Shown here piece by piece: positions 33,955-44,654 of a stretch of DNA of 64,000 bases. Origin of the DNA: Hemileia vastatrix (lineage: Eukaryota > Basidiomycota > Pucciniomycetes > Pucciniales > Zaghouaniaceae). The stretch spans positions 51,200 through 115,199 of the forward strand of contig JASXTE010000121.1 of NCBI GenBank assembly GCA_030280995.1. Reading direction: 5' to 3'. The notes beneath the pieces are model-generated. The model was not told the DNA's origin. It worked only from the letters and a program-made list of their open reading frames with translations, and searched no databases. How positions within the stretch are numbered: the first letter of the stretch is position 1; each line of letters begins with the position of its first letter. The position numbers were made by a program, and so were the translations under genes.

Positions 33955-36900
33955 ATGCTCGCAGCTCGTCAATCCTTGAGGACAGGAGCTCGTCAATTTC
34001 CAAATCGTAACTTTTCTTCCTCTACCATCTCCAGAGCTGCATCAATCGAGGTTCGTGGTCTGGTCTACAGCGAAAATGGCGAACCTTCAGAAGTCATCCG
34101 TGCTGCTAGCTGGAGAACAAAATCACCTACCAAAGGCCAAGCACTCATAAAGATGGGATTAAGTTCTCTTAACCCTGCTGACTTCAACGTGATCCAAGGC
34201 GTCTATCCTTCAAAGCCTTCCAAGCGCAAGCTCGAAGGAGTAGACGAAGAAGTTTACGTAGGTGGAAACGAAGGATTTGGGATAGTAGAATCGATCGAAG
34301 GAGATGATCATCATGGATTGAAGGTTGGAGATTGGGTTACTTTTGCTAAATCTCAGATGGGAGTCTGGTGCGACTGGATGGTAGAAGACTTGAAGGATTT
34401 GATCAAGATTCCAAGATCAATCCCTGGGGCCCTCACTCCAGTGATGGGTGAGTTCTATTCTCAAAGAGCAGCTTGCTTGAAGATAGATGACTGATCCTCT
34501 CTTATCATCCTTCCCCACACTCTTTTGTGATGTGCCTACAGCCTCAACCTTGACCGTGAACCCAGCTACTGCACTTACCATGCTACGTGACTTCAAAGAC
34601 ATCAAAGAGAATGACGTCATTGTCCAGAATGCAGCAAATTGTAAGTTTCATAGTAGTGATTTTGACTCGGTGGCAAAAAAGAATTCTCCAACCTCTCGAG
34701 AAGAAGAGAAGCTCTCCCCTTGCGAGATGACTCCTCTCTATTCGAATTGTGTTTTTGAAGTGAAAGATGCTTGTATTTCTATTGTTGTAATTGATGATAA
34801 AGAGTCAGGCTTGTGCCGCTCCCCCGCTTTGGATTATGTGCTGTCGAACTAAAGGCCAAAGTGGAGAAGCAGCTGCAAGAATTTCCTTCTCGTTCTTCTT
34901 GATTTTCTTCTCCTCCCACCAACCACTACTCATTACCATATCCTCGTACTAACTAACCCTTTCTTTCACACATACTACAATGCCTTTCCTTCGTTCTCCT
35001 TCTTCTGTAGCTGCCGTCGGACAATCAGTCATTCAAATGTCTGCCAGAAAGGTTGGAGCTGAATCCATCAACCTGGTCAGAGGTCGGTGAGTATCTCTTC
35101 AATTCGAATCCTGCATCCTTCAATTCTCTCTTCTAATGGCCTTCAAACATTCCTTACTACTCCCAATCTCGATCTCCACAGCCCAGACATTGATGCTCTG
35201 CGTAAGACTTTGGTAAGTTTGGGTCATGGTGGAAACGGTACTCATGTTCTGACGTATGAGGAGCTGGCAGATCGTAACAGTGGGGCGCGCGAGAGGGTCA
35301 AGGAGATTCTAAAAGGTAGACCCATCAAGTTGGGACTGAATGCAGTTTGTGGGAGAGACACTGTCAACATGATGAAGCTCATGGGGTGAGTAGCCAGGTG
35401 TGGAGTCAAGAAGGACAAGCCTTATCAGCTCGTTCGCTCCTCCGAGGGCTATCCATCTCATCTAGATCTCCTCTCCATTCTCTTTCTTTCCTTTCATTTT
35501 ATTCTATTCTATTCAACCTCTCACTCATCCTAAATCAGACATGGGTCATCGTTGGTGACTTATGGAGCCATGAGCAGATCTCCCCTCTCCATTCCCGCTA
35601 GCATGCAAATCTTTTCTGACATTACTGCTCACGGTTTCTGGATGACTCGTTGGTATTCGCAGAACACTCCTCAAGCTCGTCAAGGTCTCATGTCTGAGCT
35701 ATCTCAGATGTACGAATCTGGTTCCCTTTCAGCTCCAGCTCACGAAGTCGTTTCGTTGGGAGGAAAGCAAACTGACGCTGAAATGTCAAAGACTGCTCAA
35801 TCTACCGTCGGTCGTGCCATGAGCAGCGCTGGAAAGAAGACTTTCCTTCAATTCGGTTCAGGTCTAGGTTCTTCTGGAAGAACTGCTGCCGCCTTCACTC
35901 CAGCAGGTGCTCGTGGTTTCCACCACTGGCGTCCTTCTGATAAGGCTGGAACTCGTGGAATCAAGTCTTCTCCAGCCCCAAAGGTTCAGCTAACTGGTCA
36001 AATCAACCCAGGTCTAGCTCCTCCAATCGAAAACATCGGTGTTGATGCCGTGTGAGTATCTTTAAAGCGAATTTAGAGAGAGAAATTGTTTCTCCTTGCT
36101 GACCTTTTTCTCCCTCTACTTCTCTCGATTCTCTCAGTCTTCGTTCCAACCCAGCCGATCCAAACGCCCACACCACCACCATCTTCTCGGAGTTCTCTCT
36201 AGAAGGTCGTACCGCAGTCATCTCTGGAGGTAACGGAGGTCTAGGTTTGGAAATTGCTCTCGCCTACGTCGAAGCTGGAGCTCACGTCTATGCCATCGAT
36301 CTTCCAAAGGAGCCATCCGAGGAATTCAAGATTGTAGCTGAACATTGTCGTATCATGGACCGTGATCTTCAATACATTTCATGCACTGTCACTGACGACG
36401 AGGACATGAACAGAGTCATGGAGCACATCAAGAACGATTCTGGATCTCTCGACATCTGTGTCGCTGCCGCTGGTATCCTTCAAACCTACCAAGCTCTCGA
36501 CTACCCAGTCAAGGAATTCCAAAAGGTGAGTAGGCGGTTTCCGAGACTTCTCGAACGAGATCGAAAGACGGCATACATTCAAAGAATACTCGAATCGAGA
36601 ATCGAATCTGATCATTCTTTCTCACCACATCTCCTTGTCTCTACCCATTTTGATCTCTTTCAATCGCTTCTACTCGTCTTCAGGTCTTCGACGTCAACAC
36701 CACCGGAGTCTTCCTCACTGCTCGTGCCGCTGCTCGTCAAATGCACGCTCAACCAGGAGTTCATGGATCAATCATTCTCATCGCTTCCATGTCAGGATCC
36801 ATCGTTAACAGAGATCACCATTGGGTAGCTTACAACGCTTCCAAGTCTGCTGTTCTTCAAATGGGACGTAACTTGGCTGCCGAATGGGGACCACACCAAA

Positions 36901-37219
36901 TCCGTGTCAACTGTCTCTCTCCAGGTCATATCCGTACTCGTATGACTGCTGCTTACCTTGACGAGAACCCACATCTTCTCGCCAAGTGGTCTGGATCTAA
37001 CCCTCTAGGTCGTATTGGACGTTCTGCTGAAATTCGTGGTGTTGCCGTCTGGCTCGCTTCTGGTGAGTTTTGAGTTTTGAACTGCGATATCTTTTAGTTC
37101 GCTCGGCCTGGAGATATGATAAACTGACTTTTTCTCCCTCGTATCTCTCTCCCACAGACGCCTCTTCATTCTGCAACGGATCAGATGTCACTGTCTCTGG
37201 AGGTCACCAAATTTGGTAA
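33955..37219 (+). CDS. ETR1: Fusion of mitochondrial 2-enoyl thioester reductase (Etr1/MECR) and a short-chain dehydrogenase/reductase
   Basis: Eight exons (33955-34447, 34542-34640, 35011-35086, 35182-35385, 35539-36051, 36138-36525, 36684-37062, 37158-37219) close exactly to 737 aa with no stop between the domains. Residues 1-25 form a mitochondrial presequence (MLAARQSLRTGARQFPNRNF). Residues 30-395 are Etr1: NPADFNVIQGVYP, GNEGFGIVESIEG, GDWVTFAKSQMGVW, TVNPATALTML, LGLNAVCGRD, SLVTYGAMSRSPL, FWMTRWY, ending KKTFLQF, the usual family C-terminus. A linker of about 65 residues follows, then an SDR (about 475-737): VISGGNGGLGLEIA, VAAAG, VNTTGVFL, SMSGS, YNASKSA, NCLSPGHIRT. Etr1 is the NADPH-dependent last step of mitochondrial fatty acid synthesis. 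The SDR resembles fungal polyol/sorbose-reductase types, so a joint pathway is inference. Intron 2 is long (370 nt). Confidence 0.85.
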
Positions 37220-37766
37220 ACAAATCACTATCCTTTTCCGTAAAATCAAAACAGCCTATCAACATTTCAGAATTCAAACCTTCCTATTTCAACCTTACTT
37301 TATTCTCTCGTAACGAAATCTACTAGTCTTTGTCTCGTTTCTTTGTCCATGATTACCTTTTCCTAATCAACTATCATCTTTACCAAACAACCACAAACGT
37401 CTCTTAGCAAAAGTCAAAGTCTCGAAGGAGAACAAGAAAAGGGATAAAGGAGTTGTCTTCGAATCGAAATTCTCGTTGTTTCCGAATTTGATTTCTTCAC
37501 CTATTACTTTCCTTTCTTGTTCTGTTTGTGATTTCTTCTTTTCTGCCAGTATCAAATTAGACTTTTTTTCTCTCGGATCAACAGAATGAAGCATTCGAAT
37601 CGAGAGTGTGTTCACAAGATTCGTAGATGGAAAATGACCCATAGCTTTTAATGCAGATAGAAGAAATGAAAAGATAAATATACAAGATCCGATAAATGTT
37701 TGCAACGTGCATGCGAGATCAGTGAAGATGAACAGCAGAGATATCGAGACAAAAAGATTGCAATTC
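37220..37766. other. Intergenic region between convergent genes
   Basis: Presumed 3' UTRs. A 170-codon minus-strand ORF (37367-37879) runs into the transporter's last exon in another frame and has no recognisable domain, so it was not accepted as a gene. Confidence 0.5.
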
Positions 37767-40427
37767 CTATAGAGAATCAATCCCTCTAGATTCGAAAGGC
37801 AAAAAGAGCATGACGAATGAAGCAGCGATGAAGAGAGAAGCAGAAACGAAGACTGGAGTCGAAGGTGCAGCACTTCCATATGCAGAAACTATAGGAGCGA
37901 TGATACCGAATACTCTTTGAATACCCATTGCGAGACCATCTCCAGTCCCTCTAGAGGGTGATGGGAAAAGTTCGTAGGTGATGGCGTCTGTGAGAGAAGA
38001 GCAGGTATAGCATAAGAATGACAGAACCTAGACGCCTGTGGTGACAAGCAATTGATGTGTTTACTCACAAAGAATCCCGTACATTGCGTTTTGAGCCAAG
38101 GAGACACCGCAATTCCACCCAAGAACGCCGGAAGGTGTTCGACTTTGAGTAAAGCCGAACAGAAAGCAACCTGTCAATAGGGTAAAGAAGGCCATTGACA
38201 TACGTCGTCCTGCATAAGGCAGCTCAACAGCTAGAGTAGCCAAAAGACTGTGAAGAATAGAGGAGAAGAGAAGGTTTACTTCGATCAGCGTCTAACCTTC
38301 CTTTCGACACCTTTCAAAGATATTTATCTCACCTTCCGGGGATTCCACAAACAGCAATGATAACCAATTGCTTATACTGTTCAGATTGAGAAACGTTATC
38401 TCCAACGTTACCACCAGTTTCAGCGATATAAATCGAGATGAAAGAATTGAACAAAGGATAAGCCAAACCGATCAAAGACCAACATAACATGATTAAACAA
38501 GTATTCAATGCCATCTTTTTCGAACAAAACAAAGATTTGAAATGTTTTGCATCTAAATGTCTAGAAGATTTCTTTAATTGAGACCAAGTATCTCTAGAGA
38601 TGAAATTTCTTCCAAGTGCTTTCGAAGTAGCTTCATTTGAATCAAAGACTTCAACTTGAGTAGAATTGATATTTGCATTCGTTTCGAAATGATCTTTCTT
38701 TTCTTCATCTTCTACATTTTTGAAAGTTGACTTTTCTTCCACTTTGGTGTTGATGGTTTCATTTAAACTTTGAATGGATGAATTACCATATCCAGCTTCT
38801 TTCAATTGTTTCAAAGTCAGATTACAGACTTTGCCATTCTCCTTTGCTATGAAATTGAGAACTCTCAAAGCTTCTTCATCTCTACCATTTGCGATCAAGA
38901 ATTTCGGTGATTCAGGAATTGGATAGATGATGAATCTTGCTAAGAATAAGAGCATAGTTACACCTCCTAGTAAGAACCAAGAGTATCTCCACCCCATGTT
39001 TGAAGATCGAGGACAGTTTGAGGCTTCTGTACATCTGTAATTTGTGATGAAGGCCTGAGGAAAGAGATGGAGGAAACTACATCAGGAAATCAATCGAAGT
39101 CGTCTCAATGAGACTTTTACTTACCCAACCGATCACCGAACCAAAGACTTGTCCTAGACACCAAAAGAGGGAAAGCAGAGTCAAGATCCATTGTTTTGTT
39201 CCTGGGAGATATTCGATGAGCATCGCTCCGTCGACTAGAAGGGGTGGGAGAGAAATAGAGAGATCAGTTCCAGGCTGCTGTTGTTGACTCCTCGAAGACT
39301 TAAACGTACCTGGTAGGTTACCACCGACTACGAGATGACAAAGGGTAAAGAATCAAGGTCGTGAATCAGAAAAGGCGAAACTAGTTCTATATCGTCTTTC
39401 AATCTTTCTACCCACCTCCGATTCCAAGGCAGCCCAACAGAGCTGCCATTCCTGCAAAGTTAGGAGCCCCTCCGACTGCGATCGCGAAGACAGCGGTGAT
39501 GAACAGAGTTACGTTCCAAGAGATTCGACGACTGTAGGAAGACAGAGTGAGAGATGGAAAGGTAGAGACATTTAAGGATCCGAAAGAATGAAAGCACAGA
39601 GACCAGGTCTCCTCCAACCTATGCTGTTTGATACGAACCCAAAAACGTCTGCTCCGAATCCCCAAAAGACAGCACCGACTAGAAGACCACAGTAGAGAGC
39701 AAAGGTGGTATACTGTACGTGCTCTGGTTGGAATTCCAGCTTGATCTGTGGGAGGGTCATCGTTAGGGCTGAGAAGTAGATCTGTGGGAGGTGAAGCGAA
39801 GAGATAAAAAATAGCGTTGAGAAGATAAGTTCTTTGGAGTTCAAGCGAGGATAAAGGGCAAGCTTAGACTTCCATGTCGACTTTAGAAAGAAAAGCACTT
39901 TGCGAGACGCTTCTTCGACGAGACCAAGGGGCTCTTGAGAAACCGAAGAGCTTATGTTGCTTTTGTGATGTCTCGAAAAGAGTTCTTCTGTTTTCCAATC
40001 GGGAGAACACTTGTGTGTGCCCATCACTGGCCTTGTAAGAAGTTATCGAGTTACTCTGCCTTCTACTCGAACTCACATTATCGATGGCCCAACCACCTCC
40101 AGCGAGAAAGAACAACCACCACTGGAACTTTCCAAAACCAAGCTAATCGCAGGAGCAATCCAGAATCGCAAAGAGAGAGGAGAGTGAGAAAGTTGGATTA
40201 GATTGAAAATGGGTTTTGTGTGGGTTGGAGTCGATCTTACTCACATTCCTGATTTCCTTGTTGACCAGCGCTACTTTTCTCTCATAGCCAGCCTCCAAAC
40301 CGAAGTCTTTTGCTCTCTGATGTTGTAGGATAGAGTAGAGGGAATCGTCATCTATGGAAGTTGATTGTTGATTCGACTCTTGATTCTCAGGAGGATTGGC
40401 ATTGCCGGATTGTGGATTGCTAGCCAT
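37767..40427 (-). CDS. MFS transporter, SV2/SVOP-like sugar-porter-related
   Basis: A multi-exon gene starting MASNPQSG at 40427 and ending ESRGIDSL at 37769. Exons join with correct phase where checked. The hydrophilic N-terminus leads into FGKFQWWLFFLAGGGWAIDN (TM1) and ALTMTLPQIKLEFQPE, then LYCGLLVGAVFWGFGADVFG-RR (the MFS loop 2-3 signature). TM4-6 cover AALLGCLGIGGGNLPVDGAM and YLPGTKQWILTLLSLFW. A 120-residue Lys/Glu/Asn-rich central loop follows YPIPESPKF. The C-terminal half has ALNTCLIMLCWSLIGLAYPLF, YAGRRMSMAFF and AITYELFPSPSRGTGDGLAMG. The GGGNLPVDGAMLIEYLP segment is typical of SVOP-like fungal carriers. The substrate is unknown. It is divergent from MAD1 across 220 bp. Confidence 0.88.
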
Positions 40428-40647
40428 TCTGACTGATGGCAAAGATGAGGCTGAAGGAATGGAATGAAATGAAAGTAGTCTTGAAATGAATGAAGCAGTC
40501 CTGAAGGAAGAAGTAGAAGAGAAATCAAAGAAGGAAAAGCAGAAGATGGTGCACAAGAAAAAGAAGGTTCAAAAGTTGAAAGTTGTCCTTTGACACTTCC
40601 AACATTACTCATCTCGAGATCAGAAGAATACAATAGACCAAATTAAG

Positions 40648-43600
40648 ATGGAGAACAGGAAGCCATCCTCAATCTCAAGATCAACATCGACGAGCAATGC
40701 AGCTGGTAGCGGAATCGCTCCTGCTTCTGCTTCGAGGTTTGGCTTCAAAGCTCCAACTAGTGCTGCTGCCTCTACTTCCACTTCTGCTTCTACTTCCAAT
40801 CCAGCAAAGAGATCTCTATCGGCTGCCGGATTCCATGATTCACTAGACAATGGTAAGAAGTCGAGAGTAAGAGACGAGACAATGACGCAGCAACTTGCAT
40901 TCCATCCACTATCAATCTCACTATCTCTATCTATCCCTCTTTCTCTCTTCATTGCTCACACTCAGGTTCATCTTCAATTTCAAAAAGACCAAACATCAAC
41001 CACAATGGACCAATCAATCAACATCAACCCTCAACTTCCCGTCCATCTTCGAGAGCCTCTTCCGTCCAACCTAGAGATTCAACTTCTTATTCTCCAAAAC
41101 CTTCCGTAGATAAGGAATACGAACTATCAATCATCAAGTCTCAATATGAGAAGAAGTTACTCAATCAGGAATCTAGATATCAAGCTTTGGAACAGGAGAC
41201 TATCAAAGTGGCAAGTCAATTGGATAGACTCAAACAGAGTAGAGTCGAATTGTTGGAACAGTGGAATGAGGCTCAGACTGCGAAACAGAGAAAGGAAGAG
41301 GAATGGGAACAGGAAAGGGTGAGTGATAAGAGAGCGAGAAAGAGAGAAGAAAGATTGGGTTGAAGAGACGGGATTGGAGCTTGATGTTGTTCTTCTCAGG
41401 TTCTCCCTTCATAGAGACTAGATCCTCTTTGTCTTTCTCATCTGATTCCCAAACTTTCTGCCAACCTTATCCCATTCCTTCGCCTTCCTCTCATTCTCTT
41501 CCTTCTCTTATACAGAGCTCTCTCCAATCCCAACTCTCAGCACTACGTTCCAACCACACAGTTCTCTCTCAATCTCACAATGAACTTCAAACTACACATT
41601 CTAACCTCAACCTTTCTACCAGAACTGAAATCCATTCCTTGACTTCCAAATTGACGCTCTCGGAAAACAAATCTAAGGGATTAGAGATCGAAACTCAATC
41701 CTTGAAGGAACAATTGGAAAAGGAAAGGATACTGAGAAAGAAGGTGGAAGAGGAGAAAGAGCAGGAATCGGAGAAGAACAGAAAAGAGATTCTGTTATTG
41801 AGAGATGGAGGAGCGGAGGGAAGGAAATGGGGAGAGGAGTTGAGTAGTGAGTATGAAGATAGAGTGTGACGCATACATCGAACATGCTGTTCTTGAATCG
41901 AGCTCTAATTCCCCTGATATCTTGTTTTTCGTTGCTGATCGCATTGATTTCTTTTCATTTTCAGGACAAATCTCTCATGTTGAAAAGTTGGAATCTTCAG
42001 TCTCTAACCTGACCACTGAAAACAATCGGCTGAAGGCTCAATCCACCTCGATTTCCATTCTTCAAGAAGAGAAGTTATCACTCGAATCCAAGTTGTCGAG
42101 GTTCGAAAATGTTCAAGATGAATTGAACAAGGAAAAATCCAAATCTGCTGAACTCGAAAAGGAATTGTCAGAGTGGAAAGGACAGACGAACCTGTTCAAC
42201 TCAACAGGCTTGGGCTCGAGAGGTCTAAAGATTCAAGAGGAATTCTCCAACATTGAGAATCCTCTATCTGATATTCTAACGAAAGTCAATATTGGGATTT
42301 CTGATTCGAATCCAACAGCAGAATCGATTGCAAGCTATCTGGATTCCATTAGAGGTATGAACGAAGGTTTGAAATTGCGATGTGGATCTCAAGAAGAAAG
42401 GATCAAAAGTTTGAAATCAGATCTCAGAGAAACCAATCAGGAAGTGTTTGGAAGATCCAGTCAAAAGGAAGAAGAATTGAAAAACAAGATCAAAGATTTA
42501 GAAGAACAATCTTTACGATCCAACAAGACCAATGAAAGATTAAATGATGAAATCTCCAAGTTGAACAGTCTATTGAAATCTTATGAAAATGAATCTGAAT
42601 CTCATAAGAACTCTTATGAAACTTCTCATTCCAAAAGGATAGAAATTCTAGAGATTGAGAATGAAAACAAGAGGAAAAGACTGGCTGAATTGGAAGAAGA
42701 ATTGAAATTGAAATCGGAAGAGAGTTCTAAGTTTAAGGAGAGTTCAATCAGTGATGAAGAGAAAGAAGAGATCAAAAAAGATAGATTGGAATTAAATGTC
42801 GTTAGAAGTCAATTGAAGAATTTAGAAAATGAAATTAATAAACTTTCAAAAGAGAATTCTGAATTGAATTTCAGATTGAGAAGAGGAGAATTCAATCCTG
42901 ATAATGAAAGATGTTTGGTTTTGAAAGATAATCCAGTTAGTCAAGATTTGGCTGTTAGAACTTCTACTTTGAAAGCTTTGAAGGAAGAAAATGAAGCTTT
43001 GTTGAAAAGAATAGATGAGATTTCTAAACAGTTGGAGAGGGTTTCTTCTAAGGATGTTCAAATTGGATCTAATAATGTGGATGGAGAACAGAATGAGAAT
43101 GGTGAATCTGCTTTGGTTCCTAGACAAACTGCTGATAATTTGAGATTGGAAATTCAAAATCTGAATGAAAGTATGAAGTCAAAGGATAAGGCTATGTTGA
43201 GATTGAAGCAGGTGAGTTGATCTTTGAGAGAAGGTCCGTCTGGCCCAGAAGGATCTGCATAGATTGACCTTCTTTCGATCTCTTCTTTTTTGCTTTCTCT
43301 CTATCAAGGTTTTCACTGCCAAAGCAGGAGAATATAGAGATTCAGTTCAATCTTTGTTCGGATACAAGATCAAATTCCTAGACAATGGAAAAGTCAGATT
43401 GAAATCCATCTATGCAAGATCTTCCCTTGGTACCACTTTGATCTTCAGAAGTGATGAAGGAAATGTGGGATCCATGAAATTACAAGGAGAAGCAAATCAA
43501 GAAGGTAGTAAGATTGAAGATTTGAGAAGGTTTTGGTTGGGTTCTCAAAGACAATCCGTCCCTTGCTTTTTGGCTGCCTTGAATATGGAACTTTATGACA

Positions 43601-43656
43601 TGACCACTCAAGCTGTTAGGGCTGCTTATAATGGTGAAGATGAAGATGAGGATTGA
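40648..43656 (+). CDS. MAD1: Spindle assembly checkpoint protein Mad1
   Basis: Five exons (40648-40852, 40966-41318, 41516-41846, 41965-43211, 43309-43656) close to 827 aa. A Ser-rich N-terminus precedes about 650 residues of near-continuous coiled coil (KSQYEKKLLNQESRYQALEQ, EELKNKIKDLEEQ, LENEINKLSKENSEL). The C-terminal RWD-like domain is diagnostic: MLRLKQVFTAKAGEYRDSVQ (with the conserved RLK motif), SLFGYKIKFLDNGKVRLKSI, FWLGSQRQSVPCFLAALNME. Mad1 sits at nuclear pores and unattached kinetochores and recruits and converts Mad2. The frame is intact. The C-terminal match is what separates it from other coiled-coil proteins. Confidence 0.92.
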
Positions 43657-44654
43657 TGAGAAGAAAATCAGAGGTATGGGAAAGGGAGAGAAAGAGATTG
43701 AAGTGGAGAGACAGAAGGGTGAGGTAGGACAAAACGCGAAAGAGCCAAGTTGGTCATCGTCTTGCGGTGACGTGTATTTTAAAAGATTCCCTTTGTACGA
43801 TTAGCAATCTAGATCGAGTTTGAGCATTACGAAACCTGTCGTGTGATGAGCACTGCGGGCACTTGAGCAGCCAGGGCTACATACAGTATGTTCGAAGGAG
43901 CGTCGGTCAATCGCAGATGCCTTACCCCAGAAACTTCGAGATCCCGAGGCAGGAGTGGCTAATAATGAAATCTTGACCAGCAAAGGCGGTGAATATGTAA
44001 GCTGCATATGTAGAGAGAGAAGAGAGCGAGTAAGGCTGGCTCGAGAGACCCTCGAGGATCCCTTGATATCCACCTCTACCCCACAGAACTGAGTTTCTTC
44101 TTATCAGTCTGGATTTAAACATCATACTGCCCTGATTGCGGATAGTTATTTTCCTAGACTCAGAGTCCCAGAAGTTGATTCCCGCGTCAAAGAATTGGTT
44201 CTCCTTCGAGTCCCAAGTGGCGGGATCAAAGTCGATTCTCTTTCGCCAAGTTCCGTATTGAACCCGCTTTGTGACCGATAACCATCCTTCGACAGGCGAA
44301 AAGAGTCGATTTTGGATAAAAGATGGTCTGGAACTGGGCTTTCGAGAGGAGATCTTTTCGAGGTCGAGATTGAAGAGAGCACAACTTGGCAAAGCGGACT
44401 TTTGAACTCAGCGCGGGACCTGATCGATGGCAATCGACCAAGTCACCGACTGTGTGGGGTAAACAATTCTGCTTACTTCCATCTCAGCTCAATCTATTCC
44501 ATTCCATCTCCTTCGAAAAAAAGGTATAAAGAGGGACCTTTTTTAAGTCCCCAACTTTGTCTTCTTCTCCTTCGTCTCTATCCTACCCTCCTCTCCCTCG
44601 CCCTCTCCTACCTCCTACCTCCTACTCCTCCTCTCCATCAAGTCACCCGCCACC
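43657..44654. other. Long intergenic region upstream of the first Dal5-type transporter
   Basis: About 1 kb. The last 100 bp before the transporter ATG are strongly pyrimidine-rich, end in a near-consensus context (gccaccATG) and follow a TATA box. Overlapping minus-strand ORFs at 43801-44441 lack an ATG near their start and any domain. GATC/GATA-type motifs are scattered but not clustered enough to call an operator. Confidence 0.45.
44525..44530 (+). promoter_or_regulatory. TATA box of the first Dal5-type transporter
   Basis: TATAAA within aaggTATAAAgaggg, 130 bp upstream of the ATG at 44655. A long CT-rich leader follows, as in highly expressed fungal genes. Confidence 0.6.

Noticed and set aside
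37367..37879. 170-codon minus-strand ORF
   Set aside because: It overlaps the last exon of the MFS transporter in another frame and is hydrophobic low complexity typical of a shadow frame.
43801..44441. Overlapping minus-strand ORFs of 70-156 codons upstream of the first Dal5-type transporter
   Set aside because: The longest start at non-ATG codons, overlap one another in different frames, show no domain, and lie in the promoter of a strong gene.
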